Origin: Streptococcus parasanguinis
Lineage (GTDB): Bacteria > Bacillota > Bacilli > Lactobacillales > Streptococcaceae
Length of the DNA stretch: 64,000 nucleotides
Direction of reading: 5' to 3'
Assembly (NCBI RefSeq): GCF_001073155.1
Contig: NZ_JVEE01000052.1
Location: 39,338 to 103,337 of the forward strand
Position 1 is the first letter of the stretch; every line of letters begins with the position of its first letter. Below the pieces are notes generated by a model. It saw nothing but the letters and a program-made list of their open reading frames with translations, did no database searches and was not told the DNA's origin. Shown piece after piece: positions 47,350 through 56,107 of the stretch. A program made the translations under genes and the position numbers.

Positions 47350-48129
47350 ATGAAAGCAAGATTTTCCAAATTAACTTTGGTGACAGTTGCCTTGTTAACC
47401 TTGACAGCTTGCTCCCAATCTCAATCCACTAGTTCTAAATCTTCTGCAAAAGAAGAAAGCAAACAAACGCAAACCAAGTCTTCCAAAGAAACATCTTCTG
47501 CAAAGGATACGTCAAAAGAAACTGGCAAAGAAGAGTCGTCAAAAGCTGGTAAGTCAGATGTGAAAGTGGACTCTGGTGTCAGCTATAATGGTTCTTACTA
47601 TAGTGTCAAAGGGAAATATGGTGAGGTCATGATCGCCAATAAACATTATCCCTTGTCGCCTGACTTTAACCCAGGGGAAGATCCTGAAGCTGTTTCAGCC
47701 CTTCATGAATTGATTGCAGCTATGCAGGCAGAAGGTTATCCGATCAGTGACCAATATAGTGGTTTTCGTAGCTACGACACCCAAGTTGGCCTCTATCAAA
47801 ACTATGTCAATCAAGATGGTCAGGAAGCAGCAGATCGTTATTCCGCAAGACCGGGTTATAGTGAACACCAAACTGGTTTGACCTTTGATTTGATCGATAC
47901 CAGTGGTAATCTGGTGACAGAACCTGGACCAAGTAAGTGGTTGCTTAAGAACGCCGCTAAATATGGCTTTGTGGTTCGTTACCAAGAAGGAAAAGAAAAA
48001 GTGACAGGCTACATGCCAGAAAGCTGGCATCTCCGCTATATCGGAAAAGAAGCACAAGATATCGCAGATTCAGGCTTGAGTCTGGAAGAATACTATGGCT
48101 TCACCGGTGGCGATTACGTTGATAAATAA
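47350..48129 (+). CDS. ldcB: LD-carboxypeptidase LdcB (DacB), lipoprotein
   Basis: 259 residues. Trims the fourth-position D-alanine from peptidoglycan tetrapeptides (LD-carboxypeptidase of the VanY/M15B family). A lipoprotein signal ends LTACS (cysteine at 21), followed by a Ser/Lys/Thr-rich linker to about residue 75. Zinc ligands are in SEHQTGLTFDL (His and Asp) and ESWHLRYIG (His); the substrate segment YSGFRSYDTQVGLYQNY is conserved. TAGGAGATTCC lies upstream. Third gene of the envelope operon. Confidence 0.92.
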   Translation: MKARFSKLTLVTVALLTLTACSQSQSTSSKSSAKEESKQTQTKSSKETSSAKDTSKETGKEESSKAGKSDVKVDSGVSYNGSYYSVKGKYGEVMIANKHYPLSPDFNPGEDPEAVSALHELIAAMQAEGYPISDQYSGFRSYDTQVGLYQNYVNQDGQEAADRYSARPGYSEHQTGLTFDLIDTSGNLVTEPGPSKWLLKNAAKYGFVVRYQEGKEKVTGYMPESWHLRYIGKEAQDIADSGLSLEEYYGFTGGDYVDK

Positions 48130-48133
48130 GAAA

Positions 48134-48158
48134 AGGTTGGGGATTTTAACCCCAACCT
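48134..48158 (+). terminator. Hairpin after ldcB
   Basis: AGGTTGGGG (48134-48142) pairs with CCCCAACCT (48150-48158). No T-run follows, so termination may be weak. Confidence 0.55.
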
Positions 48159-48182
48159 CAGATTGAAGACAAAGTCATATAA

Positions 48183-48320
48183 AAAACTTTCCTTAGGTGA
48201 GTACGGACGTCAGCGAACTTCTACGAAGTTCCATGACTAATTATTGAGCCTAAGGTCTCAATAATTCCGAGTGCCTGAATCGTTATTGTTTCAGGCACTT
48301 TACTCACAGCGGAAAGTTTT
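48183..48320. repeat. Cloverleaf-like element with terminal inverted repeats
   Basis: 138 bp. The ends are inverted repeats: AAAACTTTCC (48183-48192) with GGAAAGTTTT (48311-48320), then GTGAGTA (48197-48203) with TACTCAC (48301-48307). Inside are three perfect hairpins: GAACTTC/GAAGTTC (48215-48231), AATTATTGAG/CTCAATAATT (48239-48266) and AGTGCCTGAA/TTCAGGCACT (48270-48299). It encodes no protein. It could be a miniature mobile element, or a structured small RNA if transcribed. Confidence 0.6.
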
Positions 48321-48416
48321 GGTATTTTCTTGATTCATCTAAAAAATGGAACTCAATTTTATTTCTTATCAGAATCGCTTAATTTATTTTACTTTAAAAT
48401 AGTTTGTCTACATTTT

Positions 48417-48445
48417 AAGGTTGGGATAGATATCCCAACCTTTTT
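48417..48445. terminator. Terminator between convergent transcripts
   Basis: AAGGTTGGGA pairs perfectly with TCCCAACCTT and has a five-T run on the plus strand. It abuts the stop of the minus-strand kinase gene. The 48321-48416 stretch is AT-rich with no gene. Confidence 0.8.
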
Positions 48446-48953
48446 ATTGTATGTTTTTTATAAACTCATCCAGCTCTTTTTGGTTCTTGAGAGAGATAAA
48501 TTTTTCGGGGTAGGTGGAGTGGATGTTTTGATACCTTTCTCTGGCACTTTTTGTTCGTCCATCCCAAAGGATCCAACGGATGAATTCCCAGTCAAAGCGT
48601 TCGGGGCAACCTGCCGCCATACTCTCACGGACGCGGCCTTTATAACGGCGGTATCGTTTCCAGCCTCTAAAGAGGCAGTTCCAACGAGAGAAGTTGAGAA
48701 AGATAATCTGGTCCGCTTGCTCCATTCTTTCCTCATAGCAGCACCAAGAGTAATTGCCATCAATGACCCAGTCTCTATGATCGCTGAGAAACTGTCTCAT
48801 CTGTCCCTCCATCCAATCCCGGTCACTGTCTATCCAACCCGGTTGAAATTGAAGGGTGTCCATGTGGATCTTGGGAATGGAGTAGTGGCGGGATAAGTTT
48901 TCAGCCAAGGTGGATTTACCTGATCCAGAATAGCCGATAATAACAATTTTCAT
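48444..48953 (-). CDS. P-loop kinase (adenylate-kinase-like, 'topology modulation' family)
   Basis: 169 residues. Walker A GYSGSGKST at residues 7-15 and an adenylate-kinase-like lid region rich in arginine (RGWKRYRRYKGRVRESM). The family is often annotated DNA topology modulation protein (FlaR-like), but no substrate is established. ATG 48953 with AGAGG upstream is preferred over the GTG at 48959. It is downstream of rpsT on the same strand, separated by a terminator. Confidence 0.8.
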   Translation of the reverse strand: MKIVIIGYSGSGKSTLAENLSRHYSIPKIHMDTLQFQPGWIDSDRDWMEGQMRQFLSDHRDWVIDGNYSWCCYEERMEQADQIIFLNFSRWNCLFRGWKRYRRYKGRVRESMAAGCPERFDWEFIRWILWDGRTKSARERYQNIHSTYPEKFISLKNQKELDEFIKNIQ

Positions 48954-48978
48954 AAGCACCTCTCAAAATTTTAGGCAC

Positions 48979-48999
48979 AAAAAAAGCTCCGGAGAGCTT
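48979..48999 (-). terminator. Terminator of rpsT
   Basis: On the minus strand AAGCTC, loop TCCG, and GAGCTT, then seven T. Confidence 0.85.
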
Positions 49000-49019
49000 G
49001 ATTTTTATGCTGTTCTTGA

Positions 49020-49253
49020 TTAACCAAGTTTCGCTGCAAGACGTGCTTTATCACGGCTAGCTTTGTTCTTGTGGATCAAACCTTTAGTTTCTGCTTTATC
49101 GATAGCTGAGCTAGCAGCGCGGTAAAGTTCTTCAGATGGGTTTGCTTCAAAAGCTTTGATTGCAGTACGCATAGCTGATTTTTGAGCTGAGTTTTTTTCG
49201 TTTTGTTTAACGTTCAATTCAGCGCGTTTGATAGCTGATTTAATGTTTGCCAA
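49020..49253 (-). CDS. rpsT: 30S ribosomal protein S20, UUG start
   Basis: 77 residues from a TTG start at 49253, giving [14 protein letters not shown], the family N-terminus. ATG at 49268 is in frame but includes the ribosome site GGAGGTG itself, which sits 6 bases before the TTG. The rest ([38 protein letters not shown]) is standard S20. E. coli rpsT also starts at UUG and is translationally autoregulated, so the rare start may be functional here too; that is inference. Monocistronic. Confidence 0.94.
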   Translation of the reverse strand: MANIKSAIKRAELNVKQNEKNSAQKSAMRTAIKAFEANPSEELYRAASSAIDKAETKGLIHKNKASRDKARLAAKLG

Positions 49254-49286
49254 GTTATTCACCTCCATTGATAATCTAACTATCTC

Positions 49287-49315
49287 ATTATATATGAAAA
49301 GTTAAGATTTGACAA
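49287..49315 (-). promoter_or_regulatory. Promoter of rpsT
   Basis: On the minus strand TTGTCA (49315-49310), a 17-base spacer and TATAAT (49292-49287). Confidence 0.8.
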
Positions 49316-49364
49316 GCCTAAAATAGCTTTTCCTTAAAAAAGTACCGTTAACAGGCCATTTTCT

Positions 49365-50285
49365 CTAGCGTTTGAGATAAATTTCGTCGATTTCATGGTT
49401 GGTTGCCTTATGGAGAATCAGATCAGCTCGGTTTCTAGTTGGTTGGATGTAATGTTGCAAGTTGACTAAATTAATGGATTCCCAGACCTGATGGGCCATG
49501 CTTAAAACTTCTTCTAGGGGTTGCTCTGTAAATCGATAGTAGTAGTTATTGGGATCATTCTGAGCTAATGCAAGGAGTTTTTGGAAGCGATCGATATACC
49601 AAGATTCAATATCGTCGACCGCGGCATCCACATAGATTGAAAAATCAAAGAAATCGGTCATATAGAGTGTGTCATTTTGCGGATTTTGAAAGACATTGAT
49701 CCCTTCGACAATGACAAAATCAGCTGGTAAAATGGTTTGCTTCTCATCTGGGACAATATCGTATATTTCGTGAGAATAGACAGGGATTTCTACGCTCTTG
49801 TTGTTTTTGATTTGATTAAGAAAATCAAGGAGCAATTCCATATCATAGCTTTCCGGAAATCCTTTTCGATTGAGGATCTCTTGTTCTTTTAAGATAGCAT
49901 TTGGATAGAGAAAGCCATCCGTTGTCACCAATTCTACTGTTGAGCCTTCAAAGGTTCGTGACAGCAGGATTTGAAGGAGACGGCTAGTGGTAGATTTTCC
50001 AACCGCAACGCTCCCTGAAACCCCAATGATAAAGGGTTGGCGTTCACTCGTTTTTTGAAGAAAAATACCTTTTGAGAAGGCCAAATCTTCTTTGGAACGC
50101 TTGTAGATTCCAATCAGGTTTGTCAAAGGCAGGTAGACGTCTCGTACATCTTGGAGGTTGATGCGGTCGTTAAAACTTTTAATAGAATTGAGCTCTGTTT
50201 GAGAGAGAGGTGGGGTGGTTTTGCGGTGCAAATTCTGCCAAGTTTCCCGATTAATTTTTTCAAAATGTAGAAATTCTTTGTCCAT
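49365..50285 (-). CDS. coaA: Pantothenate kinase, type I
   Basis: 306 residues; phosphorylates pantothenate as the first and controlling step of coenzyme A synthesis. Walker [16 protein letters not shown], the [10 protein letters not shown] and KGFPESYDM segments, and [11 protein letters not shown] are typical of type I (CoaA), which is inhibited by CoA. The start ATG 50285 lies behind AGGAGTGAC. Divergent from the methyltransferase gene. Confidence 0.95.
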   Translation of the reverse strand: MDKEFLHFEKINRETWQNLHRKTTPPLSQTELNSIKSFNDRINLQDVRDVYLPLTNLIGIYKRSKEDLAFSKGIFLQKTSERQPFIIGVSGSVAVGKSTTSRLLQILLSRTFEGSTVELVTTDGFLYPNAILKEQEILNRKGFPESYDMELLLDFLNQIKNNKSVEIPVYSHEIYDIVPDEKQTILPADFVIVEGINVFQNPQNDTLYMTDFFDFSIYVDAAVDDIESWYIDRFQKLLALAQNDPNNYYYRFTEQPLEEVLSMAHQVWESINLVNLQHYIQPTRNRADLILHKATNHEIDEIYLKR

Positions 50286-50360
50286 ATGTCACTCCTATTG
50301 TAGTCTTTAGTATACCAATTTTTAGAGGTCGTGTAAACGATTTAAAAAAGGAATGAATTA

Positions 50361-50369
50361 TGTTAAAAT
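50361..50369 (+). promoter_or_regulatory. Extended -10 promoter of the methyltransferase-pdp operon
   Basis: TGTTAAAAT ends 6 bases before the ATG at 50376, leaving no room for a ribosome site. Confidence 0.5.
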
Positions 50370-50375
50370 AACCTT

Positions 50376-50969
50376 ATGAGTAAAATGTATTTCGATGTAA
50401 ACCCAGATGCAGCCCATGATATTCATGATCTGGCTGTTGTTTTATTGGGACAAAAGATGAATTTCTATACAGATGCGGGCGTCTTTAGTAAAAAAATGAT
50501 AGATTATGGAAGCCAGGTGCTCTTATCAACCCTGGATTTTCAAGAAGGGGAAAGTGTCCTCGATGTTGGCTGTGGCTATGGACCGGTCGGCCTTTCTCTA
50601 GCTAAAGCCCAGGGAGTTGCAGTGACAATGGTCGATGTCAATGAGCGGGCACTAGACTTGGCTAAGAAAAATGCTAGCCGAAACGGCGTGGAAGCTCAGA
50701 TCTTTTCTTCGGATGTCTATGAAGCAGTCGAAGGGGTCTTTGACCATGTGATCAGTAATCCGCCGATCCGAGCCGGTAAAAAAGTGGTTCACCAAGTGAT
50801 CACCGGTAGTTTTGAACATTTGAAACCAGGTGGAGACTTGACCATTGTCATTCAGAAAAAACAAGGGGCTCCAAGTGCTAAGGCCAAGATGGAAGAGACG
50901 TTTGGCAATTGTGAGACAGTAAAAAAAGACAAAGGCTATTATATTTTAAGAAGTGAGAAAGAATCATGA
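50376..50969 (+). CDS. RsmC-like class I SAM methyltransferase
   Basis: 197 residues. Motif I VLDVGCGYGPVGL, motif II VTMVDVNERAL and the catalytic motif ISNPPIRAG (NPP-x, N-methyltransferase type) are present. It matches the short YbxB/RsmC-like proteins of Firmicutes; an rRNA guanine target is likely but not shown. It has no visible ribosome site and may be leaderless. Overlaps pdp in an ATGA junction, and so leads the nucleoside salvage operon. Confidence 0.87.
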   Translation: MSKMYFDVNPDAAHDIHDLAVVLLGQKMNFYTDAGVFSKKMIDYGSQVLLSTLDFQEGESVLDVGCGYGPVGLSLAKAQGVAVTMVDVNERALDLAKKNASRNGVEAQIFSSDVYEAVEGVFDHVISNPPIRAGKKVVHQVITGSFEHLKPGGDLTIVIQKKQGAPSAKAKMEETFGNCETVKKDKGYYILRSEKES

Positions 50970-52243
50970 GAGCAGTAGATATCATTCAGAAAAAAAGAGA
51001 TGGTCTTGCCTTAAACAAGGAAGAAATTGAATGGCTGATTGAGGGGTATGTGGCTGGAATAGTACCAGATTACCAAATGTCTGCTTTTGCTATGGCCGTT
51101 TATTTTAAAGGGATGACGACGGAAGAAATCTCTCATATGACCATGAAGATGGTCCAAACAGGGCAACAGTTTGATCTGTCAGCAATTCCAGGTATTAAGG
51201 TGGACAAACACTCGACTGGTGGTGTCGGAGATAAGGTGACCTTGGTCTTGGTGCCTTTGGTTGCGAGTTTCGGAGTGCCGGTTGCCAAAATGAGCGGTCG
51301 TGGGTTAGGACACACAGGTGGGACCATCGATAAGTTGGAATCCATTAAAGGTTTCCAGATTGAACGGACCCAAGAGGAATTTATCCAGCAGGTGCAGGAA
51401 ATCGGCTTATCGGTCATTGGTCAATCCGATCAACTCGTAAAAGCAGATAAACTCTTGTATGCACTGCGTGATGTTACGGCGACAGTGGATACCATTCCTT
51501 TGATTGCTAGTTCCGTCATGAGTAAGAAAATCGCTGCTGGTGCGGATGCTATTCTTTTGGACGTGACGGTAGGCGAGGGTGCCTTCATGAAGAATATTGA
51601 GGATGCTCGTCGCTTAGCCCGTACCATGGTGGATCTTGGAAATGCAGTGGGTCGGAAAACCATCGCTGTCATTACAGATATGAGCCAACCTTTGGGAACC
51701 AGTATTGGTAATCGTTTAGAGATTTTGGAAGCCCTGGATATTCTGAAAGGACAGGGGCGCGCTGATGTTACAGAGTTTATTTGTGAATTAGCGCAAATCA
51801 TGTTGAAATTGGCCAATGTAGATCAATCGATCGAGGCCATCCATGAACACTTGACCAATGGTCAAGCCTTAGCGAAGTTTGAAGAAATGGTCGCAGCTCA
51901 AGGTGGAGACTTAGAAGATTTGCACCGTCCCGTCAAAGTAGATCAGGTCCTTGAAGTAACAGCGGACCAAGATGGCGTCATTGCTGCTTTACCTGCCATG
52001 GAGTTTGGCTTGTTCGCCATGCGCTTGGGTGCTGGCCGTGCTGTCAAATCAGATCCCCTCGATTACGAAACAGGAATTGTGTTTGACAAAAAAGTGGGAG
52101 AGCACGTCAAAAAAGGGGAACGCATTGCCCGTATTTTCATGAATGAAAAAAATTCACAAGAAAGAGTTACAGAATTCAAAAAAAATGTTAAAATACTAGA
52201 AAGGGCTGAAAGCGTTAAAGAAATTATTGAAATAATATCTTAA
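50966..52243 (+). CDS. pdp: Pyrimidine-nucleoside phosphorylase
   Basis: 425 residues. Splits uridine or (deoxy)thymidine to base plus (deoxy)ribose-1-phosphate. The thymidine/pyrimidine phosphorylase signature ([18 protein letters not shown]) is complete, as is [22 protein letters not shown]-terminal PYNP domain lies after about residue 340. Broad-specificity Firmicute Pdp is favoured over DeoA by context and length. Followed 17 bases later by deoC. Confidence 0.94.
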   Translation: MRAVDIIQKKRDGLALNKEEIEWLIEGYVAGIVPDYQMSAFAMAVYFKGMTTEEISHMTMKMVQTGQQFDLSAIPGIKVDKHSTGGVGDKVTLVLVPLVASFGVPVAKMSGRGLGHTGGTIDKLESIKGFQIERTQEEFIQQVQEIGLSVIGQSDQLVKADKLLYALRDVTATVDTIPLIASSVMSKKIAAGADAILLDVTVGEGAFMKNIEDARRLARTMVDLGNAVGRKTIAVITDMSQPLGTSIGNRLEILEALDILKGQGRADVTEFICELAQIMLKLANVDQSIEAIHEHLTNGQALAKFEEMVAAQGGDLEDLHRPVKVDQVLEVTADQDGVIAALPAMEFGLFAMRLGAGRAVKSDPLDYETGIVFDKKVGEHVKKGERIARIFMNEKNSQERVTEFKKNVKILERAESVKEIIEIIS

Positions 52244-52260
52244 GCAGCTCAGGAGATTGT

Positions 52261-52923
52261 ATGAAGTTAAATAAATATATCGATCACACTCTTTTAAAAC
52301 CAGATGCGCAACAAGAACAGATCGAAAAGCTGATCGAAGAAGCTAAGGCTTATGATTTTGCGAGTGTCTGTGTGAACCCGACATGGGTGAATTTTGCGGC
52401 TGAGGGCTTGCGCGATTCAGACGTTAAAGTTTGTACCGTCATTGGTTTTCCTTTGGGAGCAAATACCCCTTTTGTCAAAGCGTGTGAAACAAAAAATGCT
52501 ATTCAAAATGGTGCCGATGAAATTGACATGGTCATTAATATCGGTGCTTTGAAGTCTAAGAATTTAGCACTAGTTGAAGAAGATATCCAAGCTGTTGTCG
52601 AAGCAAGCGGTGATAAGCTGGTCAAAGTCATCATTGAGACGTGTCTCTTAACAGACGATGAAAAGATCGTCGCTTGTCAGATTGCAAAGTCAGCTGGAGC
52701 TGACTTTGTGAAGACTTCAACTGGTTTCTCAACTGGAGGAGCGACGGTAGAAGATGTAGCCTTAATGCGTCAAACAGTTGGACCAGACATGGGTGTTAAA
52801 GCTTCTGGTGGAGCTCGCTCTTATGAAGATGCTCTTGCATTTATCGAAGCTGGTGCGACCCGTATCGGAACTTCCTCTGGTGTAGCAATCATGGAAGGAA
52901 AAGTGGCTCATGGCGACTACTGA
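52261..52923 (+). CDS. deoC: Deoxyribose-phosphate aldolase
   Basis: 220 residues; splits 2-deoxyribose-5-phosphate into acetaldehyde and glyceraldehyde-3-phosphate. The Schiff-base lysine is in [11 protein letters not shown] and the proton-relay lysine in [11 protein letters not shown]-terminus [14 protein letters not shown] is typical. AGGAGATTG lies before ATG 52261. The 3' end overlaps cdd by 14 bases. Confidence 0.97.
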   Translation: MKLNKYIDHTLLKPDAQQEQIEKLIEEAKAYDFASVCVNPTWVNFAAEGLRDSDVKVCTVIGFPLGANTPFVKACETKNAIQNGADEIDMVINIGALKSKNLALVEEDIQAVVEASGDKLVKVIIETCLLTDDEKIVACQIAKSAGADFVKTSTGFSTGGATVEDVALMRQTVGPDMGVKASGGARSYEDALAFIEAGATRIGTSSGVAIMEGKVAHGDY

Positions 52924-53299
52924 ATTGATCAACTTAGCAGTTGAAGTGAGTCAACAAGCCTATGTGCCCTACTCTCATTTCCCAATTGGAGCTGTACTGC
53001 TAACGAAGGATGGAGAAATCTATACAGGGGTCAATATCGAAAATGCCAGTTTTGGTTTAACCAACTGTGGGGAACGGACAGCTATTTTTAAAGCAGTTTC
53101 TGAAGGAGCTCGTGAGTTCAAAGAGCTGATTGTCTACGGGCAAACAGAAAAGCCCATCTCTCCATGTGGTGCTTGTCGCCAGGTCATGGCTGAATTTTTT
53201 GAGCCAGACCTTCCTGTAACCTTAGTATCTAAAGATAAATCGACGGTCGTGATGACGGTCAAGGAATTACTTCCATATTCCTTTACAGACCTGACTTAA
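52910..53299 (+). CDS. cdd: Cytidine deaminase
   Basis: 129 residues, homotetrameric zinc enzyme type. Catalytic and zinc residues are in NCGERTAIF (Cys, Glu) and [10 protein letters not shown] (two Cys); the substrate segment IENASFGL is present. Deaminates cytidine and deoxycytidine to uridine forms, which Pdp then splits. Starts within deoC (site AAGGAAAAG). Pdp-DeoC-Cdd with the transporter downstream make a uptake-and-salvage unit. Confidence 0.96.
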   Translation: MATTELINLAVEVSQQAYVPYSHFPIGAVLLTKDGEIYTGVNIENASFGLTNCGERTAIFKAVSEGAREFKELIVYGQTEKPISPCGACRQVMAEFFEPDLPVTLVSKDKSTVVMTVKELLPYSFTDLT

Positions 53300-53374
53300 T
53301 AGGTCTGTGAGGCGGTCTTTTGACCCTTTCAATACTTCGCAACAATGTTGCACAATAATTTAGGAGGTTCAGTA
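53300..53374 (+). promoter_or_regulatory. cdd-bmpA spacer with small inverted repeats
   Basis: Contains GCAACA-A-TGTTGC (53338-53350), a 13 bp palindrome that could be an operator, and AGGAGG before bmpA. No strong promoter or U-tailed terminator is visible, so read-through from cdd is likely. Confidence 0.4.
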
Positions 53375-54436
53375 ATGAACAAGAAACAATGGCTAGGCCT
53401 TGGTCTAGTAACTGTCGCTGCTATCGGACTTGCAGCATGTGGAAATCGTGCGTCTAAAAAAGATAGCGCAAACTCAGAATCTAAAACAGATTTGAAAGCT
53501 GCTATCATTACCGATACTGGTGGTGTGGATGACAAATCATTCAACCAATCTGCTTGGGAAGGTTTGCAAGCTTGGGGTAAAGAAAACGGTCTTTCTAAAG
53601 GGAACGGATTTGACTACTTCCAATCAACAGATGAATCTCAATATGCGACAAACCTTGATGAAGCTGTTTCTAACGACTACAAATTGATCTTTGGTGTTGG
53701 TTTTGCCTTGAGCGACTCTGTTAAAAAAGCTGCAAAAGACAACCAAGATGTGAACTATGTCATCATCGATGACCGTATTGAAGGACAAAAGAACGTAGCA
53801 TCTGCTGTTTATGCCGATAACGAAGCTGGTTACCTTGCTGGTATCGCTGCTGCGAAAACTACAAAAACTAAACAAGTTGGTTTTGTAGGTGGTATGGAAA
53901 GTGAAGTTATCACTCGTTTCCGCGCTGGATTTGAAGCTGGTGTTAAATCTGTTGACCCATCTATCAAAGTTCAAGTAGACTACGCTGGTTCATTCGGTGA
54001 CTCTGCTAAAGGTAAAACAATTGCTGCTGCACAATATGCTGCAGGTGCAGACGTTATCTACCAAGTAGCTGGTGGTACTGGTGCAGGTGTCTTCTCTGAA
54101 GCTAAAGACTTGAACGAGAAGAAAAATGAAGACGAAAAAGTTTGGGTTCTTGGTGTTGACCGTGACCAAAAAGCTGAAGGTGAATACACTTCTAAAGATG
54201 GTAAAAAATCTAACTTTGTATTGGCTTCAAGCTTGAAGAAAGTCGGAGAATCTGTAAAAGACTTGGCTAAGAAAACTGCTGATGGTAAATTCCCTGGCGG
54301 TAAAGTGATTACTTATAGCTTGAAAGATGGTGGAGTTGACTTGACAACTGACAATCTTTCTGCAGAAGCTAAAAAAGCTGTCGAAGACGCTAAAGCTAAG
54401 ATCCTTGACGGGTCACTTAAAGTTCCTGAAAAATAA
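53375..54436 (+). CDS. BmpA-family nucleoside-binding lipoprotein
   Basis: 353 residues. Lipobox LAACG (cysteine 21) follows the signal sequence WLGLGLVTVAAIG. The BMP fold is recognisable: AAIITDTGGVDDKSFNQSAWEGL, the VIIDDRIEG strand and KQVGFVGGMESEVITRF. It is the substrate-binding component of a nucleoside ABC importer (BmpA/NupA type in lactococci and pneumococcus). Codon use is strongly optimised, unlike the permeases, which fits high expression. AGGAGGTTC precedes ATG 53375. Confidence 0.93.
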   Translation: MNKKQWLGLGLVTVAAIGLAACGNRASKKDSANSESKTDLKAAIITDTGGVDDKSFNQSAWEGLQAWGKENGLSKGNGFDYFQSTDESQYATNLDEAVSNDYKLIFGVGFALSDSVKKAAKDNQDVNYVIIDDRIEGQKNVASAVYADNEAGYLAGIAAAKTTKTKQVGFVGGMESEVITRFRAGFEAGVKSVDPSIKVQVDYAGSFGDSAKGKTIAAAQYAAGADVIYQVAGGTGAGVFSEAKDLNEKKNEDEKVWVLGVDRDQKAEGEYTSKDGKKSNFVLASSLKKVGESVKDLAKKTADGKFPGGKVITYSLKDGGVDLTTDNLSAEAKKAVEDAKAKILDGSLKVPEK

Positions 54437-54449
54437 TCATTGATTGGAT

Positions 54450-54540
54450 CGGCCCGACCTTCAAGGGCCGTTCCTTTTAATAAATTGAGACATTTTTGTC
54501 TCAGTAAAATCTATTAGCTGTCTTAATAGGTTTTATTGAA
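54450..54540 (+). terminator. Intra-operon hairpins between bmpA and the transporter ATPase
   Basis: CGGCCC/GGGCCG (54450-54470) is followed by a weak T-rich tail; TGAGACA/TGTCTCA (54486-54503) and AAAATCTATTA with TAATAGGTTTT (54507-54535) follow. Probably a leaky terminator or processing site that leaves more binding-protein mRNA than transporter mRNA. Confidence 0.6.
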
Positions 54541-54571
54541 ATAAAAATTGATTTGAAAGGAAACACCCCAC

Positions 54572-56107
54572 ATGACACACGAATATGTCATCGAAATGCG
54601 TGAGATTACCAAAAAATTTGGTGACTTTGTAGCAAATGACAAGATTAATCTTCAGTTGCGCAAAGGTGAAATCCATGCACTTCTTGGAGAAAATGGTGCA
54701 GGGAAATCTACCCTGATGAATATGTTGGCTGGTTTGTTGGAACCAACTAGCGGAGACATCGTGGTAAATGGAAAAACTGTTAACCTAGACTCACCTTCAA
54801 AAGCAGCTTCTTTAGGAATTGGAATGGTGCACCAACACTTTATGTTGGTTGAAGCCTTCACTGTTGCTGAAAATATCATCCTTGGGTCTGAAACCACTAA
54901 ACATGGTATTTTGGATCTTAAGAAAGCCAGTCAAGATATCCTTGATTTGTCTAAAAAATATGGCTTAGCAGTGGATCCAAATGCTAAAGTTGAGGATATT
55001 TCCGTCGGTGCGCAGCAACGTGTGGAAATTTTAAAGACGCTTTATCGTGGAGCCGACATCCTAATCTTCGATGAACCAACTGCGGTGTTGACACCAGCTG
55101 AAATCGAAGAATTGATGACAATCATGAAGAACTTGGCAAATGAAGGAAAATCCATTATCTTGATTACGCACAAGTTGGATGAAATTCGTGCTGTTTCAGA
55201 CCGGGTAACGGTTATCCGTCGTGGGAAATCAATTGAGACAGTCGAGATTGGTGGAGCTACCAACCAAGACTTGGCCGAAATGATGGTCGGTCGTTCTGTT
55301 TCCTTTAAAACGGAGAAAGGTCCTTCTCAACCGAAAGAAGTCGTCTTGTCGATCGAAAACTTGGTTGTAAACGAAAACCGGGGTGTCCCAGCTGTTAAGA
55401 ATCTTTCACTGGAACTTCGTGCTGGTGAAGTCGTGGGGATCGCAGGGATTGACGGAAATGGTCAGTCTGAGTTGATCCAAGCGATTACAGGTCTACGGAA
55501 GGTAAAATCTGGTTCAATCAAGATTAAAGGCAAGGATGTTGTAGGACTTCGTCCACGTCAAATCACAGAAATGAAGGTAGGGCACGTCCCTGAAGACCGT
55601 CATCGGGATGGATTAGTCCTTGACATGATGATCTCTGAAAACATTGCCCTTCAAACCTACTATAAAGAACCTCTTAGCAAGAATGGTATTTTGAATTATC
55701 CAAATATTACCTCTTATGCCAAGAAGTTGATGGAAGAGTTTGACGTTCGTGCAGCCAGTGAAGTGGTACCTGCTAAGGCTCTCTCTGGAGGGAACCAGCA
55801 AAAAGCCATTATCGCTCGGGAAATCGATCGCGATCCAGATCTCTTGATCGTTAGCCAGCCGACTCGTGGATTGGATGTTGGAGCGATTGAATATATCCAC
55901 AAACGTTTGATTCAAGAACGGGATAATGGAAAAGCCGTTCTGGTTGTCAGCTTTGAATTAGATGAAATTTTGAATGTTTCTGACCGTATTGCGGTTATTC
56001 ATGATGGGAAGATCCAAGGGATCGTAACCCCTGAAACAACGAATAAGCAAGAACTTGGAATCCTCATGGCAGGTGGACAAGTAAAGGAGGGAGCATCAAA
56101 TGAATAA
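54572..56107 (+). CDS. Nucleoside ABC transporter ATPase (NupB/YufO-like)
   Basis: 511 residues with two ABC modules, as in carbohydrate/nucleoside (CUT2-like) importers. First module: Walker A LGENGAGKST, signature ISVGAQQRVEI, Walker B ILIFDEPTAVLTP. Second module: GIDGNGQSE in place of Walker A (degenerate, no GKS), signature ALSGGNQQKAI, and Walker B LLIVSQPTRGLDVG lacking the usual D-E pair. One active and one degenerate site is normal for the family. Eight-base overlap with the permease gene. Confidence 0.93.
   Translation: MTHEYVIEMREITKKFGDFVANDKINLQLRKGEIHALLGENGAGKSTLMNMLAGLLEPTSGDIVVNGKTVNLDSPSKAASLGIGMVHQHFMLVEAFTVAENIILGSETTKHGILDLKKASQDILDLSKKYGLAVDPNAKVEDISVGAQQRVEILKTLYRGADILIFDEPTAVLTPAEIEELMTIMKNLANEGKSIILITHKLDEIRAVSDRVTVIRRGKSIETVEIGGATNQDLAEMMVGRSVSFKTEKGPSQPKEVVLSIENLVVNENRGVPAVKNLSLELRAGEVVGIAGIDGNGQSELIQAITGLRKVKSGSIKIKGKDVVGLRPRQITEMKVGHVPEDRHRDGLVLDMMISENIALQTYYKEPLSKNGILNYPNITSYAKKLMEEFDVRAASEVVPAKALSGGNQQKAIIAREIDRDPDLLIVSQPTRGLDVGAIEYIHKRLIQERDNGKAVLVVSFELDEILNVSDRIAVIHDGKIQGIVTPETTNKQELGILMAGGQVKEGASNE

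Noticed and set aside
48183..48320. Pneumococcal BOX element
   Set aside because: It shares only short phrases such as ACGTCAGC with BOX as I remember it; the terminal inverted repeats and internal hairpins do not match the boxA-boxB-boxC layout.
48330..48896. 188-codon plus-strand frame opposite the P-loop kinase
   Set aside because: Antisense to a gene with a complete Walker A motif; contains repeat-flank sequence and lacks a ribosome site.
52208..52222. cre-like TGAAAGCGTTAAAG near the end of pdp
   Set aside because: Lies inside coding sequence far from any promoter; a chance match is likely.
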